NCBI RefSeq assembly: GCF_019175365.1
Contig: NZ_CP059572.1
Span: forward strand, 6,138,001-6,202,000
From: Actinomadura graeca
GTDB taxonomy: Bacteria; Actinomycetota; Actinomycetes; Streptosporangiales; Streptosporangiaceae
Length of the DNA: 64,000 bases
Reading direction: 5' to 3'
The position numbers and the translations under genes were made by a program. The notes below the pieces were generated by a model that did not search any database, was not told the DNA's origin, and saw only the letters and a list, made by a program, of their open reading frames with translations. The first letter of the stretch is position 1. Each line of letters starts with the position of its first letter. Shown piece after piece: positions 1-8,647 of the stretch.

Positions 1-664
1 GGAGCAGCTGGGTGATGTCCCGGTTGAACGCGCCGAGCCGCGCGACGATCAGGCTCGCGCCGACGTTGAACATCAGCTGGAGGATCAGGACCGGCAGGAA
101 CAGCGCCATGTGCACGGTGATCGGCTCGCCGAAACCGACCACGATGGCCACGAGCACCAGCAGGGACAGCAGGAGCTGCTGGAGCTCCACGACCGCGATG
201 GCGAGGGGGAGCGTGGCGCGCGGGAAGTGCAGCGCGCGGATCAGCGACAGGTTGTCGCCGACCGACTTGGAGCCCGCGGTGATCGACCGCTGCGTGAAGC
301 CGAACATGAAGACGCCGGTCACCAGGAACGGCATGAAGTCCGGGACGCCGCGGCTGGTCTTCAGCAGGACGCCGAAGATCAGGTAGTAGACCGCGACGTT
401 CAGCAGCGGCGTCAGAAGCTGCCAGAGCTGGCCGAGCCGGGACTCGGTGTACATCGAGATGTTCTTGGCCGACGCGAACGCCCAGATGAAGTTGCGCCGA
501 GCCCACACATCGTGCAGGTACCTGCGCAGCGGGGGGCGCGCGGCGCTCTGCTTCAGCCCGTACCGTGCGGCGTAGGCGGCCAGCGTCTCGTTCACGTGAG
601 GAGGCTCCGCGATCGTGCCGACCGACTCGCCACCCGGGGAACCGAGCCGTTCCGGGTGACTCAT
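1..664 (-). CDS. ABC-2 type polysaccharide/teichoic acid export permease, N-terminal part (runs off left edge)
   Basis: Reading leftward from an ATG at 664 gives 221 codons without a stop before the window edge. After about 45 soluble residues comes LHDVWARRNFIWAFASAKN and TESRLGQLWQLLTPLLN, the amphipathic entry typical of TagG/Wzm/RfbD permeases. Hydrophobic spans follow near residues 75-90 (VAVYYLIFGVLL), 100-115, 150-175 and 180-200. Such permeases pair with an ATPase that usually lies next to them, here presumably further left. The export role fits the glycosyltransferase operon at 3.3-8.6 kb. The start lies 7 nt after TAGGCT (672-677 on the complement), a leaderless arrangement. The exact glycan cannot be told. 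Confidence 0.85.
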   Translation of the reverse strand, partial: MSHPERLGSPGGESVGTIAEPPHVNETLAAYAARYGLKQSAARPPLRRYLHDVWARRNFIWAFASAKNISMYTESRLGQLWQLLTPLLNVAVYYLIFGVLLKTSRGVPDFMPFLVTGVFMFGFTQRSITAGSKSVGDNLSLIRALHFPRATLPLAIAVVELQQLLLSLLVLVAIVVGFGEPITVHMALFLPVLILQLMFNVGASLIVARLGAFNRDITQLL

Positions 665-671
665 GCCGGGA

Positions 672-677
672 AGCCTA
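672..677 (-). promoter_or_regulatory. -10 element of a leaderless promoter for the export permease
   Basis: On the minus strand TAGGCT is followed by 7 nt and the ATG at 664, so the transcript would start at or next to the start codon. No clear -35 hexamer and no ribosome binding site is present. The same TAnnnT-N6/7-start layout appears before three other genes or ORFs in this window. Confidence 0.45.
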
Positions 678-774
678 TTGCAGTCGACGATGTGTGAGTG
701 ACGTTCGCCCGCATGTGACCCCCGATTTGAGATCTTTACGGAATCATGTCGTCGGCACAGGGGATACCCCCGTC

Positions 775-2397
775 ATGCGCGTCAACCATCGGGGGCCGAG
801 GCCCCGGTCACTGTCCGTGCCGGCCGGCCCCCTGTTCCGCCGGCGCCGGCCGTCCTCCGGGGAGACCCGCACCGGTGTCCTCGCCCGCCTGGGACGGGTC
901 GACCGCTGGGCCTTCGACCGTGTGGCCGCCGCCCGGCTCCCCGGCCTGGAGTACGTCCTGCCGCGCGTGTCGCGGGCCGCCGATCACGGAGTGTTGTGGT
1001 TCACCACCGCGGGCGTCCTGGCGCTCAGCCGCCGGGCGAGGCTCCGCCGGGCCGCGCTGCGGGGGTCCGTCGCCGTCGCGGTGGCGAGCCCCGTGGTGAA
1101 CCTCCTCGGCAAGCAGGCGTTCCGCCGCAAGAGGCCCGTCGTGGACCTGGTGCCGCCGATCCGGATCCGCTGGAAGCTGCCGACCTCGCATGCCTTCCCG
1201 TCCGGTCATTCGGCGTCCGCCGCGGCGTTCGCGATGGGGGTGGCGCTGGAGGCGCCGGCCGCCCTCGCGGGCCCGGTCGCGCTGACGGCCGCGGCGGTCG
1301 CCTTCTCCCGCGTCTACACCGGGGCGCACTATCCGGGCGACGTGCTGGCGGGCGCCGGGATCGGCGCGCTGGCCGGGCTCGGGACGAGGCTGGTCTGGCC
1401 CGCCCGCCCTCCGGTCGCCCTCGTGGTGCGGGCCGAGGGGGAGGAGGCGCGGGTCACCGCCGACGGACGCGGCGTCGTCGCGGTCCTCAACCCCTGCTCC
1501 GGCGGCGGCTCGGGCGGCAACGGGCGGGGCTTCCTGCCCGGCAACGCGGAACTGGCGGTCGGCCTGATCCGCCAGGAGCTGCCGGCGGCCGAGATCATCG
1601 AGCTGGAGCCCGACCAGGACCTCGACAAGGTCTTCGAGGAGGCGGCCGAACGCGCGGACGTCCTCGCCGTCATCGGCGGGGACGGCACCGTGAACGCGGG
1701 CGCGCGCGCTGCGCTCAAGCATGACGTCCCCCTCCTCGTCGTCCCCGGAGGCACGTTCGACCACTTCGCCAGGGCGCTCGGCTTGGAGACCGCTATGCAG
1801 GCGATCACCGCGTACCGCCGCGGGTGCCTCGGGCGTGTCGACGTCGCCTACGTGGCCCCCGTCTCCGGTGCCCCCGGCCAGGAGGAGGAGCACCTCTTCC
1901 TCAACACCGCCAGCTTCGGCGCCTACACCGAGCTGGTCGACCGCCGCGAGCGGCTGGAGCGGCGGCTCGGCAAGTGGCCCGCGCTCGCCGTCGCCGCCGT
2001 CCGCACCCTGCGGCACTCCGAGCCCGTGAAGGTCACCGTGGACGGACGGCCGCGCCGCGTCTGGCTGGCGTTCGTCGGCAACTGCGTCTACGGCTCGCGC
2101 GGCCCCGCGCCGACCTGGCGCAGGCGCATGGACGACGGGCGGCTGGACGTCCGCATGGTCATGACCGGGCGCCGCGTCCCGCGCGTCCGGGCCGTCGCGG
2201 CGGTCATGGCGGGGCACCTGCGCATCATCCCCGGCTACCGCGCGTGGCGCACGGGCGGCCTGGAGCTGACCGGCCCGGACGGCGGGCTGCGGCTGGCGCG
2301 TGACGGCGAGGTCACCTCCCTGCCCGCCGCCGTCCGGTTCGCCAAGCACGCGACGGCCCTGCGCGTCTTCGCGGTTTGCCCGGAGGCGACCGGGTAG
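775..2397 (+). CDS. PAP2-family phosphatase fused to a diacylglycerol/sphingosine kinase catalytic domain
   Basis: A 540-aa protein with two lipid-active domains. Residues about 45-200 form a PAP2 phosphatase with all three signature motifs: KQAFRRKRP (KX6RP), FPSGHSASAAAF (PSGH) and SRVYTGAHYPGD (SRX5HX3D). The rest is a DAGK catalytic domain with VLNPCSGG, the nucleotide-binding VIGGDGTVNAGA and VVPGGTFDHFARALGL. Known relatives dephosphorylate and phosphorylate lipid intermediates at the membrane; the substrate here is unknown. The ATG at 775 is preferred because the PAP2 homology begins soon after it; the frame is open further upstream but that part is not PAP2-like. It is divergent from the permease gene. 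Confidence 0.85.
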   Translation: MRVNHRGPRPRSLSVPAGPLFRRRRPSSGETRTGVLARLGRVDRWAFDRVAAARLPGLEYVLPRVSRAADHGVLWFTTAGVLALSRRARLRRAALRGSVAVAVASPVVNLLGKQAFRRKRPVVDLVPPIRIRWKLPTSHAFPSGHSASAAAFAMGVALEAPAALAGPVALTAAAVAFSRVYTGAHYPGDVLAGAGIGALAGLGTRLVWPARPPVALVVRAEGEEARVTADGRGVVAVLNPCSGGGSGGNGRGFLPGNAELAVGLIRQELPAAEIIELEPDQDLDKVFEEAAERADVLAVIGGDGTVNAGARAALKHDVPLLVVPGGTFDHFARALGLETAMQAITAYRRGCLGRVDVAYVAPVSGAPGQEEEHLFLNTASFGAYTELVDRRERLERRLGKWPALAVAAVRTLRHSEPVKVTVDGRPRRVWLAFVGNCVYGSRGPAPTWRRRMDDGRLDVRMVMTGRRVPRVRAVAAVMAGHLRIIPGYRAWRTGGLELTGPDGGLRLARDGEVTSLPAAVRFAKHATALRVFAVCPEATG

Positions 2398-2464
2398 GGA
2401 AGGGGCGGCTTCGACCGGAGCCGCCGACACGGGCCAGAGCCGCGCTGCTGGAGGGAACCATTAC

Positions 2465-2686
2465 ATGGAGACGGGAATCGACCCCGGCGAGCTCAGCGAC
2501 GACGATCTGTTCCGCGAGCTGGGACACCTGTACGAGACGCGGCTGGACGCCCTCCGGCACGCCTCCGACCAGGCGTTCGGGGAGCACACCCGGCGCATGA
2601 ACCAGCTTGAGGCCGAGTACCTGCGCCGGTGGCCGGGCCGCGAGATCGATCCCGAGCGGCTGCGCGAGGGCGCGCGCACGCGCTGA
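2465..2686 (+). CDS. small acidic protein, DUF6158-like
   Basis: 73 aa, starting at the ATG at 2465 behind a clear ribosome binding site (GGAGGG). The sequence ELSDDDLFRELGHLYETRLDA then HTRRMNQLEAEYLRRWP looks like a helical actinobacterial protein resembling the DUF6158 family (from memory). No catalytic motif or membrane segment is visible, so its role is unknown. It lies 67 bp after the lipid phosphatase/kinase gene, on the same strand. Confidence 0.75.
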   Translation: METGIDPGELSDDDLFRELGHLYETRLDALRHASDQAFGEHTRRMNQLEAEYLRRWPGREIDPERLREGARTR

Positions 2687-2742
2687 GCCGCCCGCCGGAC
2701 GGCGGAAGCGGGCCGGTCCAGGCGGCATGGCAGTCTGAGGGC

Positions 2743-3312
2743 ATGGCAGTACCGGAGGGAACCTACGAGCTGGGCCCGGACGACGGGCGGCTGCTGATCA
2801 GGACGGGCCGCAGCGGGCTCGGCCGGAGGGCGGGCCACGACCTGACCATCGAGGCCACCCGGTGGACGGCGGCGGTCACGGTCCGCGAGCCGCCGGAGGA
2901 GTCGTCGGTCGAGGTGGACGTCGAGGTCGACGGCCTGGAGGTGCGGGAGGGCACCGGGGGCGTGAAGCCGCTCACCGACCAGGACCGCGCCGACATCGTC
3001 CGGAACCTGCGCACCGTGCTGGACGCCCGGCGGCACCCCAGGATCACGTTCCGCTCGACGGCGGTCGCCGTGGGCGGGGGCGGGCGTGCCGCGGGCGGGG
3101 AGCACGACGTGGAGGGCGATCTGGCGATCCTCGGCGTGGTGAAGCCGGTGCGCGTCCAGGCCGTGTTCGACGGCGGCCGGGTGCGCGGCGGCGCGGCCGT
3201 CCGGCAGAGCCGCTGGGGGATCAAGCCGTACTCGGCGTTCTTCGGCGCGCTCCGCCTCGCCGACGACGTGGAGGTCGCGTTCGATCTCGGTTTCCCGGCA
3301 GGCGGTGCTTAG
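2743..3312 (+). CDS. YceI-like family protein
   Basis: 189 aa with the YceI lipocalin-like pattern: an opening VPEGTYELGPDDGRLLIRTGR, GHDLTIEATRW, then ADIVRNLRTVLDARRHPRITFRST, and a closing strand WGIKPYSAFFGALRLADDVEVAFD. YceI proteins are beta-barrels that bind isoprenoid-type lipids. No signal peptide is present, so this one is probably cytoplasmic, as in many actinobacterial relatives. The ATG at 2743 is chosen because the fold starts directly after it. The stop overlaps that of the convergent gene at 3309 by 4 nt. Confidence 0.85.
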   Translation: MAVPEGTYELGPDDGRLLIRTGRSGLGRRAGHDLTIEATRWTAAVTVREPPEESSVEVDVEVDGLEVREGTGGVKPLTDQDRADIVRNLRTVLDARRHPRITFRSTAVAVGGGGRAAGGEHDVEGDLAILGVVKPVRVQAVFDGGRVRGGAAVRQSRWGIKPYSAFFGALRLADDVEVAFDLGFPAGGA

Positions 3313-4094
3313 GGCGACGGCGGGGTGCCCTTGGTGCGGGCGGCGTGGGCGGCGCGTGCGAACTGGTCGTCCAGGCTGCGCGGGAACGGCAGCATCCGGT
3401 GCCGGTCCCGCCAGGGCGCGAACTGCCGGACGGCGTTGAACCCGGCGGCCGTGACGATGCGTTCCACGCGCGGGCCGGGCGGGCACGCCGGGTAGGCGTC
3501 CAGGTGCGCGACGTCGGCGGGCAGACCGTCCGGACGGCGTGGTGAGACGAGGGCCATCGGCGGCCGGACGCCCTCCAGGGCGGCCATGTCCCGCGCGTAG
3601 GCGACCAGTTCGAGGATCTCGGCGGCGGGCCCGCCGTGGACGATGAGCCAGCCGTCCACGTCCAGCGGCTCCGCGGGGGGATCGGCCAGGCGCAGCGGCG
3701 CGACCTCGTCCGACACCGCGCGGAGGTACTCCTCGTGCGCGGGTTCGAGGGGCTCCAGGACGTACGTCCGGCCGAAGCGCGGCGGGGCGGCGGGGAGCAG
3801 CGGGCGGTAGGCGTCCCAGCGGAGCCGCCGGGCGAGGTGCGTGACGCGGACGCCGTCCGGGAGGCGCCGCAGCTCGCCCTGGAGACCGGCGGGGAACGCG
3901 TCGACGACGAGGTCGTCCGCGGCCAGGCCGTCCAGCGACGCGGCGATCCGCCAGCCGCCCGCGATCCGGGGGTCGCGGGCGTGCGGCGAGCGGGTGACCA
4001 CGGTGACCTCGTCGTCCCAGGCCAGGGTGTGCCGGACGGCCCGCAGCCGCGTCAGGTGCCCGAGCCCGTCGCCGTGCGCGTAGCAGACGATCAA
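3309..4094 (-). CDS. GT-B glycosyltransferase-like protein (MurG/GT28-like)
   Basis: 261 aa. The start is a TTG at 4094 that overlaps the stop of the preceding glycosyltransferase gene (TTGA), and the protein begins LIVCYAHGDGLGHLTRLRAV, like the glycine-rich N-terminal loop of MurG-type GT-B enzymes. Near the C-terminus AAGFNAVRQF and PFPRSLDDQFARAAHAAR resemble the donor-binding half of GT28 enzymes. It is short for a full GT-B enzyme (usually 350-400 aa), so it may be a reduced enzyme or a non-catalytic partner. It is the last gene of the six-gene surface-glycan operon. Family assignment is by pattern only. Confidence 0.7.
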   Translation of the reverse strand: MIVCYAHGDGLGHLTRLRAVRHTLAWDDEVTVVTRSPHARDPRIAGGWRIAASLDGLAADDLVVDAFPAGLQGELRRLPDGVRVTHLARRLRWDAYRPLLPAAPPRFGRTYVLEPLEPAHEEYLRAVSDEVAPLRLADPPAEPLDVDGWLIVHGGPAAEILELVAYARDMAALEGVRPPMALVSPRRPDGLPADVAHLDAYPACPPGPRVERIVTAAGFNAVRQFAPWRDRHRMLPFPRSLDDQFARAAHAARTKGTPPSP

Positions 4095-5227
4095 CGGGTC
4101 TCGTCGAGGACGGCGAGGTACCCGGCGGTCTCGGCGGCCGGGGTGAAGTCCTGCCGGATCCGCTCGGCGCCCGCGGCGCCGAGCGCGGCCAGCCGTTGCG
4201 CGTCCGCCCGCGCGGCCCGGCCGATGGCGTCGCGGCACGCCTCGGCGTCCCCGGCGGGGAAGGTGAAGCCGATCTTGTCGTCGGCGACGTCGGCGAGGCC
4301 GCCCGCGTCCGAGGCGAGCAGCGGGACGCCGAGCGCCGCCGCCTCCAGCGCCACGTTCGGCATGCCGTCGTAGAAGGACGGCAGCGCCACCAGGTCGCAG
4401 CCCGCGTACACGGCGGGCAGGTCGTAGCGCTCCAGGAACGGCAGGAACGAGTGCGGCACGGTCTCCGCCCGCTCCGCCAGCCATCGCGTGACGCCCTCCT
4501 CGACCTCGCCGACGAGCAGCAGGTGGAACGCGTCCGCGCGGCCGGACGCGATCAGGGCGTCCAGGAGGAACCCGACGCCCTTCTTGTTCTTGAGCTGGCC
4601 GATGACGCCGATCGTCCGGCGGCCGGGTGCGACGTTCCCGGCCCGCCACGCTTCGCCGCGCGCCCGTTCGGACGGCAGGATGCGCCACTGGGCCGTGTCG
4701 ACGCTGTTCGCGACGAACGTGACAGGGGCGTCCGGGGCGAGCGCCGACACCAGCGGCCCGTGCGAGCGGGCGACGACGCACACGCGGGCGGAGGCCCGCA
4801 GCGCGTCGGTCAGCACGCCCCGGCGCCGCAGCGAGAACGCGCCGACGTCGATGTCGTTCCCGCGCAGCAGCGTGATCAGCCGCGCGCCCAGCAGCCGCGC
4901 CAGGACGGGCGAGGCCAGCAGCGGGTAGACGCCGCCGAACGCGACGACGTGGGTGTAGGCGGTGGGGGGCGGCTCGGCGGTCAGGGTCGTCCAGAGGCGG
5001 CGCAGCGCGTGCTCGGGGTCGTCGCCGAGCGGCGCGGTCAGCAGCCGCCCGCCGTGCTCGCGGGTCACGGCCCACGGCCGGTCCCGCCGCGTCAGATGGG
5101 CGATGTCCACCTCGGCGCCCGCGGAGCGCAACCCCCGGACGATCCGGTCGCACGACTGGGCCATGCCGCCCTGGCTCGGCGGATAGTGCTCGGTGACCCA
5201 CAGGACCGAAGGACGTTCCGGCGCCAT
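4091..5227 (-). CDS. GT4-family glycosyltransferase
   Basis: 378 aa. It starts SVLWVTEHYPPSQGGMAQSCDRIVRGLRSAG, the usual N-terminal Rossmann half of GT4 enzymes with the GG loop after the first strand. The C-terminal half has TIGVIGQLKNKKGVGFLLDAL, VALPSFYDGMPNVALEAAALGVPLLASDAGGL (the EX7E-type donor loop) and ends in a helix. GT4 enzymes are retaining and use nucleotide-sugar donors at the cytoplasmic face of the membrane. Its ATG overlaps the stop of the zinc-ribbon gene (TGATG) and its own stop overlaps the TTG of the next gene, so translation is probably coupled. Sugar specificity cannot be read from sequence. Confidence 0.88.
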   Translation of the reverse strand: MAPERPSVLWVTEHYPPSQGGMAQSCDRIVRGLRSAGAEVDIAHLTRRDRPWAVTREHGGRLLTAPLGDDPEHALRRLWTTLTAEPPPTAYTHVVAFGGVYPLLASPVLARLLGARLITLLRGNDIDVGAFSLRRRGVLTDALRASARVCVVARSHGPLVSALAPDAPVTFVANSVDTAQWRILPSERARGEAWRAGNVAPGRRTIGVIGQLKNKKGVGFLLDALIASGRADAFHLLLVGEVEEGVTRWLAERAETVPHSFLPFLERYDLPAVYAGCDLVALPSFYDGMPNVALEAAALGVPLLASDAGGLADVADDKIGFTFPAGDAEACRDAIGRAARADAQRLAALGAAGAERIRQDFTPAAETAGYLAVLDETR

Positions 5228-5586
5228 CAGCTGTCCACGAACCCGGTGCCGTCGTCCGGGCCGAAGTCGCCCTCGCCGTAGGAGTAGTCGTCCCCGGGGT
5301 TGAACGCGCCGCGGTCGAACTCGTCGAACGAGGAGTACCAGTAGGTGTCGCTGTAGGTCTGCGAGCTCCGCTCGTAGAAGCGCCGCCTGTACCCGCCCGT
5401 CCAGGACGGGTCGAACGGGTTCTGCGACCCGTACCCGTGGGCGGCCATGCACTCGGGGCAGTGCCCGCTCTGGGGCGCGGCGTGCTGCGCGCAGACGGCG
5501 CGCCCGCACTGCGGGCAGGACGTGACGGCCTGTCTCCCGCAGCGGCCGAGCACGAAGAACCCGGTGGTCACGATGCAGGGGGTCAT
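5227..5586 (-). CDS. small zinc-ribbon-like cysteine-rich protein
   Basis: 119 aa. The N-terminal half holds RCGRQAVTSCPQCGRAVCAQH and SGHCPECMAAHG, that is three Cys-X2-Cys-like groups plus His, suited to bind one or two zinc ions. The C-terminal half is acidic and rich in Tyr, Ser and Asp (YSDTYWYSSFDEFD, GDDYSYGEGDFGPDDG) and looks disordered. No enzyme motif is seen. It overlaps both neighbours in the glycan operon (ATGA with the 245-aa gene, TGATG with the GT4 gene), so it is co-made with glycosyltransferases, but its function is unknown. Confidence 0.75.
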   Translation of the reverse strand: MTPCIVTTGFFVLGRCGRQAVTSCPQCGRAVCAQHAAPQSGHCPECMAAHGYGSQNPFDPSWTGGYRRRFYERSSQTYSDTYWYSSFDEFDRGAFNPGDDYSYGEGDFGPDDGTGFVDS

Positions 5587-6320
5587 GTCGTCCTCCTCGC
5601 GCCCGGCGCGGCGGTCCCCGGTGGCGTCCACCGGAACGGCTCCGCCGACACCAGCAGGATGCCCTCGGTGAGCTGCGCGTCGGGCCGCGACCCGTTGATC
5701 TTGGCGTTCGTGCGGATCACCATCCGGTTCCCCTGCCTGACCTGCACTTTGATCCATTCCGGCGGCGGCGCGCCGGGACGGCTGATCGCCGCGCCCTTCG
5801 GCAGCCGCCGCGTCACCCGGACCAGGTGCACCGACTTCGACTTCCCCTTGACCTTGATCTTGCCCCGGGGGTTGCGCTTGCGGATCTGCCGCTTGCGCAG
5901 CCGCTCGGTGACCGCCAGTTCCAGGACGCTGCCGTCGCGCAGCTCCGCCCGCACCCGCAGCCACGGATCCACGGCGTACCACTGCTTCACCGACAGCACC
6001 GGCCGCTGGACGGGCAGCTCGTGGGCGGGCCCGTTCTTCTCAGCGACGTCCGTGCCGCGCAGGTCGGCGGCGACCGACAGCACCCCCTCTGGGCGCATGT
6101 CCGCGGCCAGCACCCGCAGCAGCGGCACCACGACCCCTGCGGCGCGCTCCGGCGGCGCCCACTTGCGGCGGCGCACGTGCTGGTCGTGCCCGGCGAGGCT
6201 CTGGATCACCGGCTCCCAGTCGTCCCGGTACAGCGACACGGTGAAGCCGCGCTCCAGGACGAGCGCCCTGTGCAGCGGGTGGAACCGCTCGATCGCCGCG
6301 CGCTGCTTGCGCCAGAACAT
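5583..6320 (-). CDS. protein of unknown function in the glycan operon
   Basis: 245 aa starting MFWRKQRAAIERFHPLHRALV. I do not recognise a family. It has a mixed alpha/beta N-terminus with FTVSLYRDDWEPVIQSLAG and a very basic stretch near residues 150-170 (RLRKRQIRKRNPRGKIKVKG) that could touch nucleic acid or acidic membrane lipid. No membrane span or signal peptide is present. The stop overlaps the start of the zinc-ribbon gene (ATGA) and only 11 bp separate it from the upstream GT4 gene. This tight packing suggests a shared role with the zinc-ribbon protein. Confidence 0.7.
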   Translation of the reverse strand: MFWRKQRAAIERFHPLHRALVLERGFTVSLYRDDWEPVIQSLAGHDQHVRRRKWAPPERAAGVVVPLLRVLAADMRPEGVLSVAADLRGTDVAEKNGPAHELPVQRPVLSVKQWYAVDPWLRVRAELRDGSVLELAVTERLRKRQIRKRNPRGKIKVKGKSKSVHLVRVTRRLPKGAAISRPGAPPPEWIKVQVRQGNRMVIRTNAKINGSRPDAQLTEGILLVSAEPFRWTPPGTAAPGARRTT

Positions 6321-6331
6321 GACGACACCAC

Positions 6332-7621
6332 CTACCGTTCTGCTCGGTGCGCCGCGCCGGCGCCCGCGTTCCGCGCGTCCCGTGCCCCGGGCACGTCCCG
6401 TCCTGCTCCCGGCGTGTCCGGGACGTCCCGTGCGCTCCGGGCGTCCCGTCCGCCCGCCATGACCGCGCGGTAGACCGAGGCCAGCTCGGCGCGTGAGTGC
6501 GCCCAGGTCAGCCCGTCCGCGATGCGGCGCCGGGCCCGCTCGCCCATCGCCGCGGCCTCCTCCGGGTACTCCAGGAGGATCCGCACGGCCCGCGCCAGCT
6601 CCGCCGGACGGTCGGCGGGGACGAGCCGTCCGTGCTCCCCGTCGGCCATCAGCTCGCGCACCGCCGGCAGGTCCGAGGCGACCACGGGGACGCCCGCCGC
6701 CATCGACTCGATCACCTTCAGCGGCGCGCAGCCCTGGTCGAGGTTGCGCGCGCAGCCCGTCAGCGGCGCCACCGACACCTCCGCGTGCGCCAGCCACGCC
6801 GCGACCTCGTGGTGCGGCAGCGCGAACCGCCAGTCGACCCGCCCGGCGACGCCGAGCCGCTCCGCCATCCGCCGCACCGGCTTCGCCCGCCGCTCCGGGA
6901 CGGACGCGCAGACCACCAGCCGCAGCCCCTCCAGGTCGGCGAGCCGCGCGAACGCGCGCATCAGCACGTCCAGGCCCTGCCACGGCTGCAACGCGCCCAC
7001 GTAGACGAGGTACCGTTCCGGCGCGCCGGACGGGCGTTCCGGGCGCTCGCGGACGTCGGCGCCGTTGGGCACGAGCCGGATCCGCTCCTCGGGGACGCCC
7101 AGCCCGCGCACGGCCGCGCCGATGACCCGCGACGGCACCACGACGGCGTCGCTGCGCTCCAGGCAGAACCGCTCCAGCTCGCGGATCTTGCCGAGCGCCG
7201 CCTTCGACGCCCACGGCCACGTGTGCGCCATCTCGATCGACGGCAGCCCGTTGACCTCGTACACCACCCGGCGCCGCCCGGGCAGGGCGACCACGGGCAG
7301 CGCGCTCCACGGGTCCCGGACGTGGCAGACCTCCAGGGTCTCCCGGTGCGGCTCCAGGTGGTCGGCGACCCAGCCGGAGAACGCCTCGGCACGGTCGATG
7401 AGGTTCGGGATCTGCGCGTCGAACCGCGCGATCTCCCGGTCCCCCTCCCGCTGGTAGCGGGGCAGGCCACCGCCGCCGAGCACGCCGAGCAGCCCGCCGC
7501 CGAAGGAGGCGAACAGCTCGTCGGCCATCTGCGCGATGTGCACCGCCGACCCCTTGCTCGACGGGAACCTGTCGAACGCGAAGTAGGCCGCCCGGTGTCC
7601 CGCCCCGGCGCCTCCTGTCAT
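6332..7621 (-). CDS. GT4-family glycosyltransferase
   Basis: 429 aa. The N-terminus AYFAFDRFPSSKGSAVHIAQMADEL gives the first strand and helix of a GT4 fold. Later come YLVYVGALQPWQGLDVLMRAF, VSVAPLTGCARNLDQGCAPLKVIESMAAGVPVVASDLPAVRELM (donor-binding EX7E region) and an alpha-helical end. From about residue 405 the tail is a low-complexity Arg/Asp/Ala run (DARSARDVPDTPGAGRDV). It overlaps the epimerase stop by 4 nt (ATGA). A retaining sugar transferase for a surface glycan is likely; donor and acceptor are unknown. Confidence 0.87.
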   Translation of the reverse strand: MTGGAGAGHRAAYFAFDRFPSSKGSAVHIAQMADELFASFGGGLLGVLGGGGLPRYQREGDREIARFDAQIPNLIDRAEAFSGWVADHLEPHRETLEVCHVRDPWSALPVVALPGRRRVVYEVNGLPSIEMAHTWPWASKAALGKIRELERFCLERSDAVVVPSRVIGAAVRGLGVPEERIRLVPNGADVRERPERPSGAPERYLVYVGALQPWQGLDVLMRAFARLADLEGLRLVVCASVPERRAKPVRRMAERLGVAGRVDWRFALPHHEVAAWLAHAEVSVAPLTGCARNLDQGCAPLKVIESMAAGVPVVASDLPAVRELMADGEHGRLVPADRPAELARAVRILLEYPEEAAAMGERARRRIADGLTWAHSRAELASVYRAVMAGGRDARSARDVPDTPGAGRDVPGARDARNAGAGAAHRAER

Positions 7622-8580
7622 GCCGGCACCTCCTGCGCCCGCAGCGCCCGGTGCCAGGCGATCTGGTCGGCGAGGCCCTCGGCCAGGCCGGTGCGGGCCG
7701 TCCAGCCGAGCAGCCGCGCGGCCCGGCCGGTGTCGGCCCAGGTCCGCGCCGCGTCACCGGCCACGGGCGCCTCCCGCTGGATCTCCGGCCGCACGCCGAG
7801 CACGCCCGTCAGCAGCCCGATCGCCGACCGCACCGCCACGGGCTCGTGGTGCCCGACGTTGACGGCGATACCGGCCGGCAGGTCCGCGCCCGCCGCCGCC
7901 AGCGTCGCCGCCACCACGTCCCGGACGTGCGTGAACGAGCGGGAGCGGCGGCCGTCCCCGAACACCGGCAGCGGCCGCCCGTCCAGCGCCGCCTCCACGA
8001 ACCGGTGGAACGCCATGTCGGGCCGCTGCCGGGGGCCGTAGACCGAGAAGTACCGGAGCAGGACGGTCCGCAGCCCGTCCCGCGCCGCCAGCGCCGCGAG
8101 CCGCTCGACCTCCACCTTGCTGGCCGCGTACGGGCTGGCCGGGTTCAGCGGGTCGTCCTCCCGGTTGGGGCGGTGCCCGGCCGACCCGTACACCGACGAG
8201 CTGGACGCGATGATCACCAGCGGCCGCAGCCGCGCGGGCCGCGCCGCGCACGCCGCGAGCAGCCGCCTGGTCGCGAGGACGTTGTCGCGCTCGGCCGCCG
8301 CGCGCCCCGCCCCCCACGAGCTGCGCACGCCCGGCCGTCCCGCCAGGTGGACGACGACGTCGGCCGCCGCGACCGCGGACAGGTCGTCCATCGCCAGATC
8401 GGCGGGCACGGCCCGGACCCCGGGACGCGCCGCCACCTCGTCGAACGTCCGCCGCGCGACGTCCGGGGCCAGCGAGCGCGCCGGGGCGTCGACGGCGACC
8501 ACCTCATGCCCGGCGAGCGCGAACGCGTCCGCCACATGGCTCCCGACAAACCCAGCCGCCCCCGTCACCACCACCCGCAC
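7618..8580 (-). CDS. NAD-dependent epimerase/dehydratase (extended SDR, nucleotide-sugar epimerase type)
   Basis: 320 aa. It begins MRVVVTGAAGFVGSHVADAF with the GXXGXXG NAD-binding loop, followed by DLAMDDLSAV, a serine strand IIASSSSVYG and the catalytic YAASK (SPYAASKVEVERL), plus SVYGPRQRPDMAFHRF near the substrate pocket. This is the GalE/UDP-glucuronate epimerase type of extended SDR and supplies an activated sugar to the downstream transferases. It is the first gene of the operon. The GTG start sits 6 nt after TAGAGT and has no Shine-Dalgarno sequence, so the messenger is probably leaderless. Confidence 0.88.
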   Translation of the reverse strand: MRVVVTGAAGFVGSHVADAFALAGHEVVAVDAPARSLAPDVARRTFDEVAARPGVRAVPADLAMDDLSAVAAADVVVHLAGRPGVRSSWGAGRAAAERDNVLATRRLLAACAARPARLRPLVIIASSSSVYGSAGHRPNREDDPLNPASPYAASKVEVERLAALAARDGLRTVLLRYFSVYGPRQRPDMAFHRFVEAALDGRPLPVFGDGRRSRSFTHVRDVVAATLAAAGADLPAGIAVNVGHHEPVAVRSAIGLLTGVLGVRPEIQREAPVAGDAARTWADTGRAARLLGWTARTGLAEGLADQIAWHRALRAQEVPA

Positions 8581-8586
8581 CCGGGC

Positions 8587-8592
8587 ACTCTA
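8587..8592 (-). promoter_or_regulatory. -10 element of a leaderless promoter for the glycan operon
   Basis: The minus strand reads TAGAGT, six bases, then the GTG at 8580. This fits an extended -10 of a housekeeping promoter with transcription starting at the start codon. No convincing -35 hexamer was found. It would drive all six genes from the epimerase to the GT28-like gene. Confidence 0.45.
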
Positions 8593-8647
8593 CCCATCCC
8601 TCGCAACCGTTGGGTAGCCCGCTGATCAGCTCAAACCCCTGGAGATC

